A stretch of DNA of 10,557 nucleotides from Bacteroidales bacterium UBA2295. GTDB taxonomy: Bacteria; Bacteroidota; Bacteroidia; Bacteroidales; Tenuifilaceae. Positions 1 to 6,230 of the stretch are shown here, one piece after another. Every line of letters begins with the position of its first letter. Position 1 is the first letter of the stretch. The stretch covers positions 1-10,557 of the forward strand of contig DDWD01000143.1 in the NCBI GenBank assembly GCA_002345825.1. Direction: 5' to 3'. The notes under the pieces are model-generated. The model saw nothing but the letters and a program-made list of their open reading frames with translations. It was not told the origin of the DNA and ran no database searches. The position numbers were made by a program, and so were the translations under genes.

Positions 1-41
1 AACCTGAGTTCGATGTAACGCGTTGATGTAAGACTCCACAA

Positions 42-190
42 AATAAGGTAATAAGGTTTGATATCTTTGGTTTCGCTCTGTTTTACTAAGGTTTAAAAAA
101 CCAAATAAGGTTTATGAGCTACAAGAAACCTTATTATAAACTCAAATAACCCTAGTAATAAAAACAATAATCACAATTATCAACCTTATT
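42..190. repeat. Cluster of AAGGTTT words, direct and inverted
   Basis: The first 200 bases hold no convincing gene. AAGGTTT occurs at 53-59, 88-94 and 107-113, and its inverse AAACCTT at 126-132. Near-matches lie at 45-50 (AAGGTA) and 181-187 (CAACCTT). The copies at 104-113 (AATAAGGTTT) and 126-135 (AAACCTTATT) are a perfect 10-bp inverted pair with a 12-base loop. GGTTT/AAACC at 90-102 could form a second small hairpin. The words could be protein-binding sites or the remains of a repeat that begins left of the window. The sequence is AT-rich, so some recurrence is expected by chance. Confidence 0.35.
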
Positions 191-247
191 CGCTTATTTA
201 TAAAGGAGATTTATGATTATTCCTTATGTCGAACTCACGTTACTAGC

Positions 248-278
248 AAAAAGCGGGTCTCAGTTAGTAGAGACCCGC
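248..278 (-). terminator. Intrinsic terminator of the M1-like peptidase gene
   Basis: The perfect 9-bp inverted repeat GCGGGTCTC (253-261) / GAGACCCGC (270-278) encloses an 8-base loop. Read on the minus strand, the GC-rich stem is followed by TTTTT (248-252), the layout of a rho-independent terminator. It begins about 45 bases after the stop codon of the minus-strand peptidase gene, which it most likely ends. Confidence 0.8.
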
Positions 279-323
279 CAATACAGCTTGACATACATCA
301 CTTTAAACCGACAAAATGAATAC

Positions 324-1628
324 CTACCGAGTTCTTAACATCTCCTCAAACCAGCTTGCAGTCTCAGGATTCACCTCTTGAGCGAGTAGTTTTAAAAAAT
401 CTTCTGTCGTATTGGTTTCATTCCTAATCATAGAATTGCATAAAAGGCAAAACTTATTATTACCAATTTTACTTTCCAGCTCATAAAGCAATAATGGGCC
501 TTTGTTGTATAAAACTTGGTATGCTATTTCATACTCCACATTGTTTCTATCCAACTCCCAAATCGGAGGCGTTCCCTCAAGTTCCTTCTTTTTATGAGCA
601 ATGTATAAATCGAAAGTATCTTGACCAAATGTTTCTTTAAGACTCATAAGCGAGCTATACTCGGCAAAACTCTCGTTTAGCCAATCGTGCCAAGTTGTTG
701 CAGAAGCTTTATGCCACCACAAATGCGCCAGCTCATGGGCAAAAAACTGATGGTAGTAAACTATCTGTTTATCAAATTTTGCAGGATTAATACCGCTCAA
801 CACAAGTCCGCCAATTCGGGCGTATCCACCCCCCTGTATTCGCTGGGTCTCAATTATGCTAATATCCATATCAATTGCACCAAACCAGCTATTAAAGCGA
901 TTAAACATTTGGGTTACCTCTCCCGACATCTTATTTAGCAGCGTATCGGGGAAGTTCTTGTGAAATATTTTTAACCTATTGTTGCCCATTTCAGTTTCAA
1001 AAACCTGAATATCCTCGGAGAGACAAACCACAATATCGTTGGTTGGTATTGCGCTGCTTAAGTTGGTCACATCATTTTCATGAGTAATATTGCCGATACC
1101 AAAAACAGTATATTTTTGATTGGCCGTTACGTTAATCGAGTAAGTAAACGATCCCAGCTCCTCGTAATTAAAGGGGAACCAAGGGATGTAAAGACCAAGT
1201 TCAGTCCATTTTTCCCCAATTCTATTTGCCGCTTGTTTTGGTATTTCACTTAGCTTGCCCTCATAGGCAAATTGAATGGCCAATGGTGCCGATCTATCAA
1301 AATCCTTAGGGAACTTAAAATACAATTTACGGGCATTGGGTAAGAATCTATTGTCAGATGATGCAGTATCAATTATAGCTGTTTGTTTTTTATTTAGTGT
1401 AAACTGCTTTAAATCAACTCCTTTATCAATATAAAAACCAAGGGAATCTGCATTTTCTGGAATCGAATTTAGCGTAAGCGTTCCCTTAACGGCAATATAC
1501 TCCTTTTGGGGGTCAACAGCTAACTCTATTTCGTAGTGCGGATATTGAGACGATTGAATAGTTTTTTCTGACTGGCATCCACTAATAATAAGTGCTACAA
1601 AAAATAGTTGAATAATGATTTTCTTCAT
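324..1628 (-). CDS. Divergent M1-family (gluzincin) metallopeptidase, lipoprotein
   Basis: Predicted zinc peptidase of 434 residues anchored as a lipoprotein. The N-terminus is a type II signal peptide with a lipobox ending at Cys18 (I-S-G-C). Residues about 30-220 match in position the beta-rich N-terminal domain of M1 peptidases. The catalytic signature is His298-Glu299-x-x-His302, with Glu319 in a W-L-N-E-S-F-A context as third zinc ligand. Tyr374 in Y-N-K-G-P sits where M1 enzymes carry the transition-state tyrosine. Two departures from classic M1 enzymes are visible. The spacing from the second His to the third ligand is 16 residues rather than 18. The GAMEN exopeptidase motif is replaced by a glycine-rich G-G-G-Y-A-R-I-G-G stretch (266-274). 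The protein ends soon after the catalytic domain, without the helical C-terminal domain of longer M1 enzymes. It is monocistronic, with its own terminator downstream. Fold assignment is confident; substrate and aminopeptidase activity are not. Confidence 0.88.
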   Translation of the reverse strand: MKKIIIQLFFVALIISGCQSEKTIQSSQYPHYEIELAVDPQKEYIAVKGTLTLNSIPENADSLGFYIDKGVDLKQFTLNKKQTAIIDTASSDNRFLPNARKLYFKFPKDFDRSAPLAIQFAYEGKLSEIPKQAANRIGEKWTELGLYIPWFPFNYEELGSFTYSINVTANQKYTVFGIGNITHENDVTNLSSAIPTNDIVVCLSEDIQVFETEMGNNRLKIFHKNFPDTLLNKMSGEVTQMFNRFNSWFGAIDMDISIIETQRIQGGGYARIGGLVLSGINPAKFDKQIVYYHQFFAHELAHLWWHKASATTWHDWLNESFAEYSSLMSLKETFGQDTFDLYIAHKKKELEGTPPIWELDRNNVEYEIAYQVLYNKGPLLLYELESKIGNNKFCLLCNSMIRNETNTTEDFLKLLAQEVNPETASWFEEMLRTR

Positions 1629-1771
1629 CTTTAATCAATTTTAAATTTTAGTGAGGTTTTTAAATTACGCTTGTTTGAATTGTTGGTCTAATGACGCTGC
1701 TTCTTCCAGTCCGCTGCACTATATACTTTTAAATATTCGAGAAAGTTTATAGGGTATGATTGCAAAAAAAT

Positions 1772-1802
1772 CAAAATTAATACTGTCAGCAAGAATTTGC
1801 AA
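1772..1802 (-). promoter_or_regulatory. Candidate Bacteroidota promoter for the M1-like gene
   Basis: On the minus strand TAATTTTG (1772-1779) matches the Bacteroidota -7 consensus TAnnTTTG exactly. A TTG (1800-1802) lies 20 bases upstream of it, at the usual -33 position. This would give a leader of about 140 bases before the start codon at 1628, which is long, so a nearer unrecognised promoter is possible. Confidence 0.35.
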
Positions 1803-1859
1803 TTTTTACCTTTTGTGTGCCATAACTCAAAACTAAATATTACAGAGAGGGGATAAGAA

Positions 1860-1876
1860 ATACTACCAAGTAGTAT
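1860..1876. promoter_or_regulatory. Perfect inverted repeat, operator-like
   Basis: ATACTAC (1860-1866) and GTAGTAT (1870-1876) are perfect inverted arms around a 3-base centre. There is no T-run on either side, so a protein-binding site is more likely than a terminator. It lies mid-way between divergent genes. The cognate regulator is unknown. Confidence 0.35.
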
Positions 1877-1907
1877 CTTTTATCGATATAAGAGTATTTT
1901 TTTAAAA

Positions 1908-1923
1908 TAAAAGTATACTTTTA
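1908..1923. promoter_or_regulatory. 16-bp perfect palindrome, operator-like
   Basis: TAAAAGTATACTTTTA is self-complementary over all 16 bases. The word AGTAT in it (1912) recurs at 1872 and 1893, about 20 bases or two helical turns apart. That arrangement is compatible with several regulator dimers bound on one DNA face. AT-richness makes chance palindromes more likely here. Confidence 0.35.
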
Positions 1924-2134
1924 ACCTCTAGGTTTCATCATGTTGGGAGGTGTACCCTATAATTATATCGAAACGGTATCAATTTTTAATTTCAAAGTTT
2001 TCATTTATTACAACAAATAGTAATTAATATTTGGCAGGGGCCAACGTATTAAAAACACCTATTCGGTTAGCTCAATATAATTGGTGAAATTTTTTCAACA
2101 ACAATTCCATAACACTTAACAAAAACCTGAAATT

Positions 2135-2713
2135 ATGACAAGAAAATGTGTGCAAAAACTACTCGCTTTGGTATTGATAACTTTTACTACAGCCAGTTTA
2201 GGTTACAGCCAGCTTTTGGTGCCGGTTGTACGAGAAATTAACAATTCGCAAGACTACGTAATTGTTATTGAAGGCCGTGGTGGAACAAATGCCAAAGTAC
2301 TAATGAAGGATGGAAATGCGAGCAGCTTTGATTTTGATCCTAATGATTTGGATATGTACCCCAGATGGAAAATCAACAGGATAACCGTTAATCGTGGGCC
2401 AAATGTTAAGCCACTTACTTACACAACATATATGTGCACGAGCAATAATGAGTATTTTGCTTTTGGGAAAAAGGGCGATAACAAAATGATGACATCGAAG
2501 GAATATGATAAATTTTGGGAGAAAGATGAAGCAGGGAATCCTAAATACAACATCTCAGATATGTACCATTTCGTGTACCGTGAATATGAAGAGAAAGACG
2601 AAAAACACATAAGGTTGACTTACCACTCCGACAAATCAGGAATAACAACAACGCAGGTTTGGATACCCACGTGGCCCTCCCATAAATTAAAATTGGTTTT
2701 GGTTAAACTTTAA
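2135..2713 (+). CDS. Exported protein of unknown family
   Basis: 192 residues with a Sec signal peptide: Lys/Arg at the N-terminus, a hydrophobic core at about 9-22, and probable cleavage after Ser25 in G-Y-S-Q. The mature part of about 165 residues is rich in Tyr, Lys and Asp. Alternating strands and no membrane segment suggest a soluble beta-rich periplasmic or secreted domain. I recognise no enzyme motif. It is followed after 30 bases by a second exported-protein gene on the same strand, and one terminator ends both, so they are probably co-transcribed and may act together. The start is the first ATG of the frame; its upstream sequence has no Shine-Dalgarno motif, which is normal in Bacteroidota. 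There is no sign of truncation. Confidence 0.8.
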   Translation: MTRKCVQKLLALVLITFTTASLGYSQLLVPVVREINNSQDYVIVIEGRGGTNAKVLMKDGNASSFDFDPNDLDMYPRWKINRITVNRGPNVKPLTYTTYMCTSNNEYFAFGKKGDNKMMTSKEYDKFWEKDEAGNPKYNISDMYHFVYREYEEKDEKHIRLTYHSDKSGITTTQVWIPTWPSHKLKLVLVKL

Positions 2714-2743
2714 TTGCACAATCATCTGTAAAAAAATTATATT

Positions 2744-3721
2744 ATGCACAAAATATCCATCATCATTAGACTAATGCTTGTTGCCCTAGCAATAAGCGCA
2801 TCAGCAACGGCTCAAAGAGTTGAGTTTTATACCCTAAATATGCCCTCAGCATTTCTCGAGGGCGGCGGAAAGGTTTTTGTAAAGAGCCTTACAAACAACG
2901 GTACTACTGAGGCCGACTTTGGAGATGCTTATGCAAAAGCATTCACAAACGTTTTAAGCAGCAATGCTCTTGGAAAAGATAAGGATGTAAAGCTATACAA
3001 TCCGTGGTTAACTACAGCTCTTTACCAGGTTGTGGGATCGGAAGACGAAGCCGATTTCATTATAAGCGGTGATTATATATTTGAGTCATCGTCAAACAGT
3101 AGCTACGAGGAGAAGTTTATTAAGGAGACCTCCGAAACGGTAGATAAGAAATTACCAATTAGCTACTACACCTTCTCCGCTAGCAGTTCAGCCTCACTCG
3201 CTGGAAAAACAGTTATTACTAAGAAAGATGGCACTGCCATTGGCTCCATTCCTTTTGGCAATAAAAAGGAGAAAAGCAACTCAAAGCATATGGAAAAGCC
3301 AAGTGTTCCCTCTACCTCATCGTTTATTCAAGACCTAAGGAACGAGGCTATTAACAAAACGGTTTTTGTCTATTCACCACGGCTTGATGTTGAAAAGTTC
3401 AAGTTCAATAATGTGAAGACTAAAAACAAAGAATTCAAAAAGGAGCTAAAAGACCTCGTAAAACAAGCTGAAGCACTTGTTAAAACAGGTGATTTTAATG
3501 AAGCTGGGAAAAAATATCTTGAGATTGCAGCCAAAGAGGATAACGAAGACGTAAACTGTAACATCGCTGTTTGCTACGAGATTATTGGCAACTTCACTAA
3601 AGCAAAGGATTATTACGTTAAATCGGCCGACAAATCGGGTATTAAGCGCATAAATACGATGATTTTGGTTCGCGATAAGTTAAAAGAGTTAGGGATACAA
3701 GTTGTTGAAAATGATTTTTAG
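2744..3721 (+). CDS. Exported TPR-containing protein, function unknown
   Basis: 325 residues with a Sec signal peptide (hydrophobic 4-19, probable cleavage after Ala23 in A-T-A-Q). Residues about 25-200 form a domain I do not recognise. It contains a Ser-rich stretch near 112-155 and a Lys/Ser-rich, probably flexible segment near 170-195. The C-terminal part (about 236-299) holds two tetratricopeptide-like repeats. The first has the pattern A-x-x-L-x-x-x-G-D-F-x-x-A-x-x-x-Y-x-x-I-A, and the second has N-I-A-V-C-Y-x-x-I-G-N-F-x-x-A-x-x-Y-Y. Such repeats normally mediate protein contacts. It lies 30 bases after the other exported gene and 45 bases before a terminator. A periplasmic partner or scaffold for the first protein is an inference from this pairing only. 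Confidence 0.82.
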   Translation: MHKISIIIRLMLVALAISASATAQRVEFYTLNMPSAFLEGGGKVFVKSLTNNGTTEADFGDAYAKAFTNVLSSNALGKDKDVKLYNPWLTTALYQVVGSEDEADFIISGDYIFESSSNSSYEEKFIKETSETVDKKLPISYYTFSASSSASLAGKTVITKKDGTAIGSIPFGNKKEKSNSKHMEKPSVPSTSSFIQDLRNEAINKTVFVYSPRLDVEKFKFNNVKTKNKEFKKELKDLVKQAEALVKTGDFNEAGKKYLEIAAKEDNEDVNCNIAVCYEIIGNFTKAKDYYVKSADKSGIKRINTMILVRDKLKELGIQVVENDF

Positions 3722-3766
3722 ACTTTAGCTGATGTAAGGGATACCCCTCATCAGGATTCTAATAGC

Positions 3767-3828
3767 CCTGCCCCTATTTACAAGTGGAAATATTTTCAAA
3801 ATCCACTGGGAATAGGGGCAGGTTTTTT
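3767..3828 (+). terminator. Strong rho-independent terminator of the exported-protein pair
   Basis: CCTGCCCCTATT (3767-3778) and AATAGGGGCAGG (3811-3822) are a perfect 12-bp inverted repeat followed by TTTTTT (3823-3828). The loop holds a second 6-bp stem, AGTGGA (3783-3788) / TCCACT (3802-3807), so the transcript can form a two-tier hairpin. No T-run follows on the minus strand, so it serves the plus-strand genes only. Confidence 0.93.
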
Positions 3829-3898
3829 CACATAATTTAAAATCCTACTAAAAGAGTTGCTGAACTAACCAAGCTGGTTTTGCTGGTTCGCCGCACTA

Positions 3899-4717
3899 CT
3901 AACTCTTAAACTTTCCGGAATACCTGTGAATTAGGATTGCATAAAACAAGCCCAAAGACAAAGCTGGCAAAAATTCAAGCCAGTTATACATTTCGGTTCT
4001 CTCAACCGTACTTGCCACTACCTGCATACCATAGGTGAAAACCCAGTGAAGGAATATTGCCGATAGCAGACTGCCTTTTGTTTTGATGTAATAGTATGTG
4101 TAGGCAAACGATGTGCTTGTAACAGATATCAGGAAAACGATGAATGGCAAGCCAAACTCGTACTGCGATGTACCTACCATATAGAAAAGAGGCAAGTGCC
4201 ACAGCGACCATACCAGACCGATGATCAGACTTGCAACATTTGGGCTGGTAACCTTAAGCATTCGCTTTAGAGCAAACCCCCTCCAGCCAAACTCCTCCGA
4301 TAGTGGGCCAAGAATAATTAGGGGTAATAATGTGGGCAGTTGTATTGCGAACTGGGAAAAATCGAAATCTTTACCCAAGGTTATGTATATTAGGATACTT
4401 GCCAAAGCAATAAACAATGCTGAGGCAAGCATTAGGAAATACCATTTTGCAGAGAATCCATAATGCACAGAGCTTTTCAGCAGATTACGAACACCCGTTT
4501 TTCCCTCGTAATATCCTGTTAGAGCTATGCCAGCAATTGAGGGAACAAAGCCCCCAGTTACAAATAACAAAATGGCCCAAACTGGGCCAACGGGACCATC
4601 GACCAGGTTAACCGTAGGAATTTTGAAGAAAGCTATGGGTCCCCAGAAGACTAGAAAACTGAGGATTAATGTTGTAGCAAGAAATACGATTACTTCTTTT
4701 TTGTATTGGTGTTTCAT
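3899..4717 (-). CDS. CPBP-family intramembrane metalloprotease (CAAX/Abi type)
   Basis: 272-residue polytopic membrane protein with hydrophobic segments throughout, the first at about 8-30. The CPBP signature is complete. Motif 1 is Glu141-Glu142-x-x-x-Arg146 (E-E-F-G-W-R-G-F), motif 2 ends in His174 (W-S-L-W-H-L-P-L-F), and motif 3 has His224 (F-L-H-W). In this family the Glu and His residues form the intramembrane metal or catalytic site. Members process prenylated-type or secreted peptides or take part in bacteriocin immunity, so the substrate cannot be told from sequence. The ATG at 4717 directly precedes a basic and then hydrophobic N-terminus. Its upstream region is the repeat element, 20 bases away, which may supply the promoter. 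The gene ends 70 bases from the terminator of the convergent operon. Confidence 0.9.
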   Translation of the reverse strand: MKHQYKKEVIVFLATTLILSFLVFWGPIAFFKIPTVNLVDGPVGPVWAILLFVTGGFVPSIAGIALTGYYEGKTGVRNLLKSSVHYGFSAKWYFLMLASALFIALASILIYITLGKDFDFSQFAIQLPTLLPLIILGPLSEEFGWRGFALKRMLKVTSPNVASLIIGLVWSLWHLPLFYMVGTSQYEFGLPFIVFLISVTSTSFAYTYYYIKTKGSLLSAIFLHWVFTYGMQVVASTVERTEMYNWLEFLPALSLGLFYAILIHRYSGKFKS

Positions 4718-4737
4718 TCTTTTCGTTTATAATTAAA

Positions 4738-5003
4738 AACTCAACTTTCGTATACGATTTAATTCCTTGATATATAGTCAAATATTCATTTTTAAGACTT
4801 GTATATATTTAGTAATGAATGACATTATTATTTCAGCAAATACTTTGTGAAACTCTGTGTAATCCTTCGTGAAACTTTGTGCTATAACTCTTTTACTATT
4901 ACACAAAAAACACAAAGAAGACACAAAATCCGCAAAGAAACATATTTAAAGTACAGGAATTCTGGTGTATATGCGTTAATATTTTGCTTGCGAAAGTTGA
5001 GTT
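4738..5003. mobile_element. Complete MITE-like repeat element, copy 1
   Basis: 266 bp bounded by perfect 13-bp inverted repeats: AACTCAACTTTCG (4738-4750) and CGAAAGTTGAGTT (4991-5003). It holds no gene. Its first 164 bases (4738-4901) align without gaps to 10394-10557 with about 26 mismatches, roughly 84% identity, including 45 consecutive identical bases (4837-4881). The core is a fold-back of TTTGTG-like words. The left arm has them at 4843-4849, 4856-4860, 4865-4871 and 4876-4881, and complementary CACAAA-type words lie at 4902-4907, 4911-4917, 4921-4925 and 4931-4937. Taking the repeat ends as ACTCAAC.../...GTTGAGT, both sides are flanked by TAAAA (4734-4738 and 5003-5007), a possible 5-bp target duplication in AT-rich DNA. 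The element fills almost the whole gap between two minus-strand genes. Confidence 0.75.
4755..4782 (-). promoter_or_regulatory. Possible outward promoter inside element copy 1
   Basis: On the minus strand TTTG (4779-4782) is followed after 17 bases by TAAATCG (4755-4761), resembling the Bacteroidota -33/-7 pair though the -7 match is imperfect. The same arrangement and spacing is kept in copy 2. It points toward the CPBP gene, whose start codon lies about 37 bases downstream. Confidence 0.3.
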
Positions 5004-5010
5004 AAAAACA

Positions 5011-6192
5011 TTATAACGTTGCTGCTTTTGCAAGTAGATCATCTAAATATATGTCTTCCCCGAATGCTTCTTGCTTCCAACTGGGCATTATTCTATCGAG
5101 AATTACTGCTTGGAGCATACCTACGTAGTAAAATCGGCTGTCGCCAACTCGATTCGCTGTGCGAGGGGTTTCGTAAACCTGCTGTTTAAAATGCTTGTCC
5201 CTTTTTTTGTAATCCTTGAATTCCTTAAGTTCGATTATTTTGTGTAAAGGTTTGTACTTGCCTGAATTTTGCGCTTTTACCCCAATGGTAAGTTCGGCAT
5301 ACTTTGCCAAACCCTCAAGCCACTCACGTTTCTGCTCAAATCCAATTTGCTCTTCGGTTAAGTTTGCCTTGGCTCTTCGTAGGTGTCTTATTTCAACAAA
5401 TTGTTTGGCAAACTCTCTCGTCTCAGCAACTCCATCGGCCTCGTATGCTTTCATTAACAGATCAATTTCTTGCACCCAACCCAAGGCATTTGCCTCTTCA
5501 AACCAAGGGTATTGATCAGAAAGATATGTTACATCCTCTCCCGTTTTTAATTTTTCCCAAGCATAAGTACCTTGAAAAGCGTGAAACGCTTCGTGAGCCA
5601 ATCCTACAATATAGTCCTCGGCATTACCCATAATCATATTCCAAAACAGTTTGTAAGGAAATATTGACTTTATGACTGGTGGCAAATCATTTCGAAAACC
5701 ATTGTAGAAAGCAACCTCGGCATACTCTTTGGTTTGCATAGTCACTACCCACTTGTCACCAACTGTCGCTGTAAAATTTTCAGGGGTAATATTCGGGTCA
5801 TTCAATCTTTGCTTATAGTAGGTTTCTCCAAAAAACTGATCATCTTTTAGTGGTTCCCACTCTGTTCCCCGAAGCTCCTTCCTAGGCATTTTATACCATC
5901 CAGTAGGAGGATTTTTATATCCCACCAGAAAGGCGTACTTCTCATTGTAAACAATAACAGGTGTTTGGAGCCTCCCCCATCCGGGCCAAATCGAGTCGCC
6001 AAGTTCCTTCTGAAGATTCATCATCTCTGCAATATATGCCTTTTGATTATCGGTTAAATGTTCGGTAACCTCCGATTTTTTAGGCAGGGTTAGGTTATAC
6101 AAAACCGACACAATACAGATTAGAAGGATTAGAAGAAATGCCCACTTAATTATTTTGAATAAAAATCGAAAAAATAATTTTATACGTTTCAT
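5011..6192 (-). CDS. Membrane-anchored HExxH putative zinc metalloprotease
   Basis: 393 residues. A basic N-terminus and one hydrophobic segment (about 12-34) suggest a signal anchor with the remainder in the periplasm. The active-site motif is His200-Glu201-Ala-Phe-His204 (L-A-H-E-A-F-H-A-F-Q). A distant E-W-L-E-G-L-A-K-Y-A-E stretch (290-300) offers Glu293 as the likely third zinc ligand, a pattern common in gluzincin-like proteases, although the 88-residue gap is long. I cannot assign a named family, and the substrate is unknown. It is the last gene of the marR-transporter-reductase series, starting 38 bases after the reductase-like gene. The ATG at 6192 is the only start that keeps the anchor intact. 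The stop codon lies 7 bases from the repeat element, and no separate hairpin terminator is seen. Confidence 0.78.
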   Translation of the reverse strand: MKRIKLFFRFLFKIIKWAFLLILLICIVSVLYNLTLPKKSEVTEHLTDNQKAYIAEMMNLQKELGDSIWPGWGRLQTPVIVYNEKYAFLVGYKNPPTGWYKMPRKELRGTEWEPLKDDQFFGETYYKQRLNDPNITPENFTATVGDKWVVTMQTKEYAEVAFYNGFRNDLPPVIKSIFPYKLFWNMIMGNAEDYIVGLAHEAFHAFQGTYAWEKLKTGEDVTYLSDQYPWFEEANALGWVQEIDLLMKAYEADGVAETREFAKQFVEIRHLRRAKANLTEEQIGFEQKREWLEGLAKYAELTIGVKAQNSGKYKPLHKIIELKEFKDYKKRDKHFKQQVYETPRTANRVGDSRFYYVGMLQAVILDRIMPSWKQEAFGEDIYLDDLLAKAATL

Positions 6193-6230
6193 AATCAGTT
6201 ATTTTGATGCATTAATAAACTTAAACCAAG

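Larger units (their letters stand above)
1629..2134. other. 506-bp divergent intergenic region with several palindromes
   Basis: No coding region was found between the divergent peptidase gene and the exported-protein pair. It contains the candidate minus-strand promoter, a hairpin-like repeat at 1860-1876, a 16-bp palindrome at 1908-1923, and a 10-bp inverted pair TTATAGGGTA (1747-1756) / TACCCTATAA (1953-1962). A weak plus-strand -7 candidate, TATAATTG (2076-2083, one mismatch to TAnnTTTG), lies about 50 bases before the start at 2135 but has no clear -33 partner. Confidence 0.6.

Noticed and set aside
213..338. 41-codon plus-strand reading frame (ATG 213, TAA 336-338) preceded by a good AGGAG motif
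   Set aside because: It runs through the terminator hairpin and into the end of the opposing peptidase gene. Bacteroidota rarely rely on such motifs, the spacing is only 4 bases, and the peptide shows no signal, membrane segment or recognisable motif.
3867..3879. AACCA/TGGTT hairpin as a terminator for the CPBP gene
   Set aside because: The stem is only 5 bp with a 3-base loop and no T-run on the minus strand.
3899..4717. CPBP protease as part of an abortive-infection or bacteriocin-immunity system
   Set aside because: No phage-defence, bacteriocin or toxin gene lies nearby; the family name alone is not evidence.
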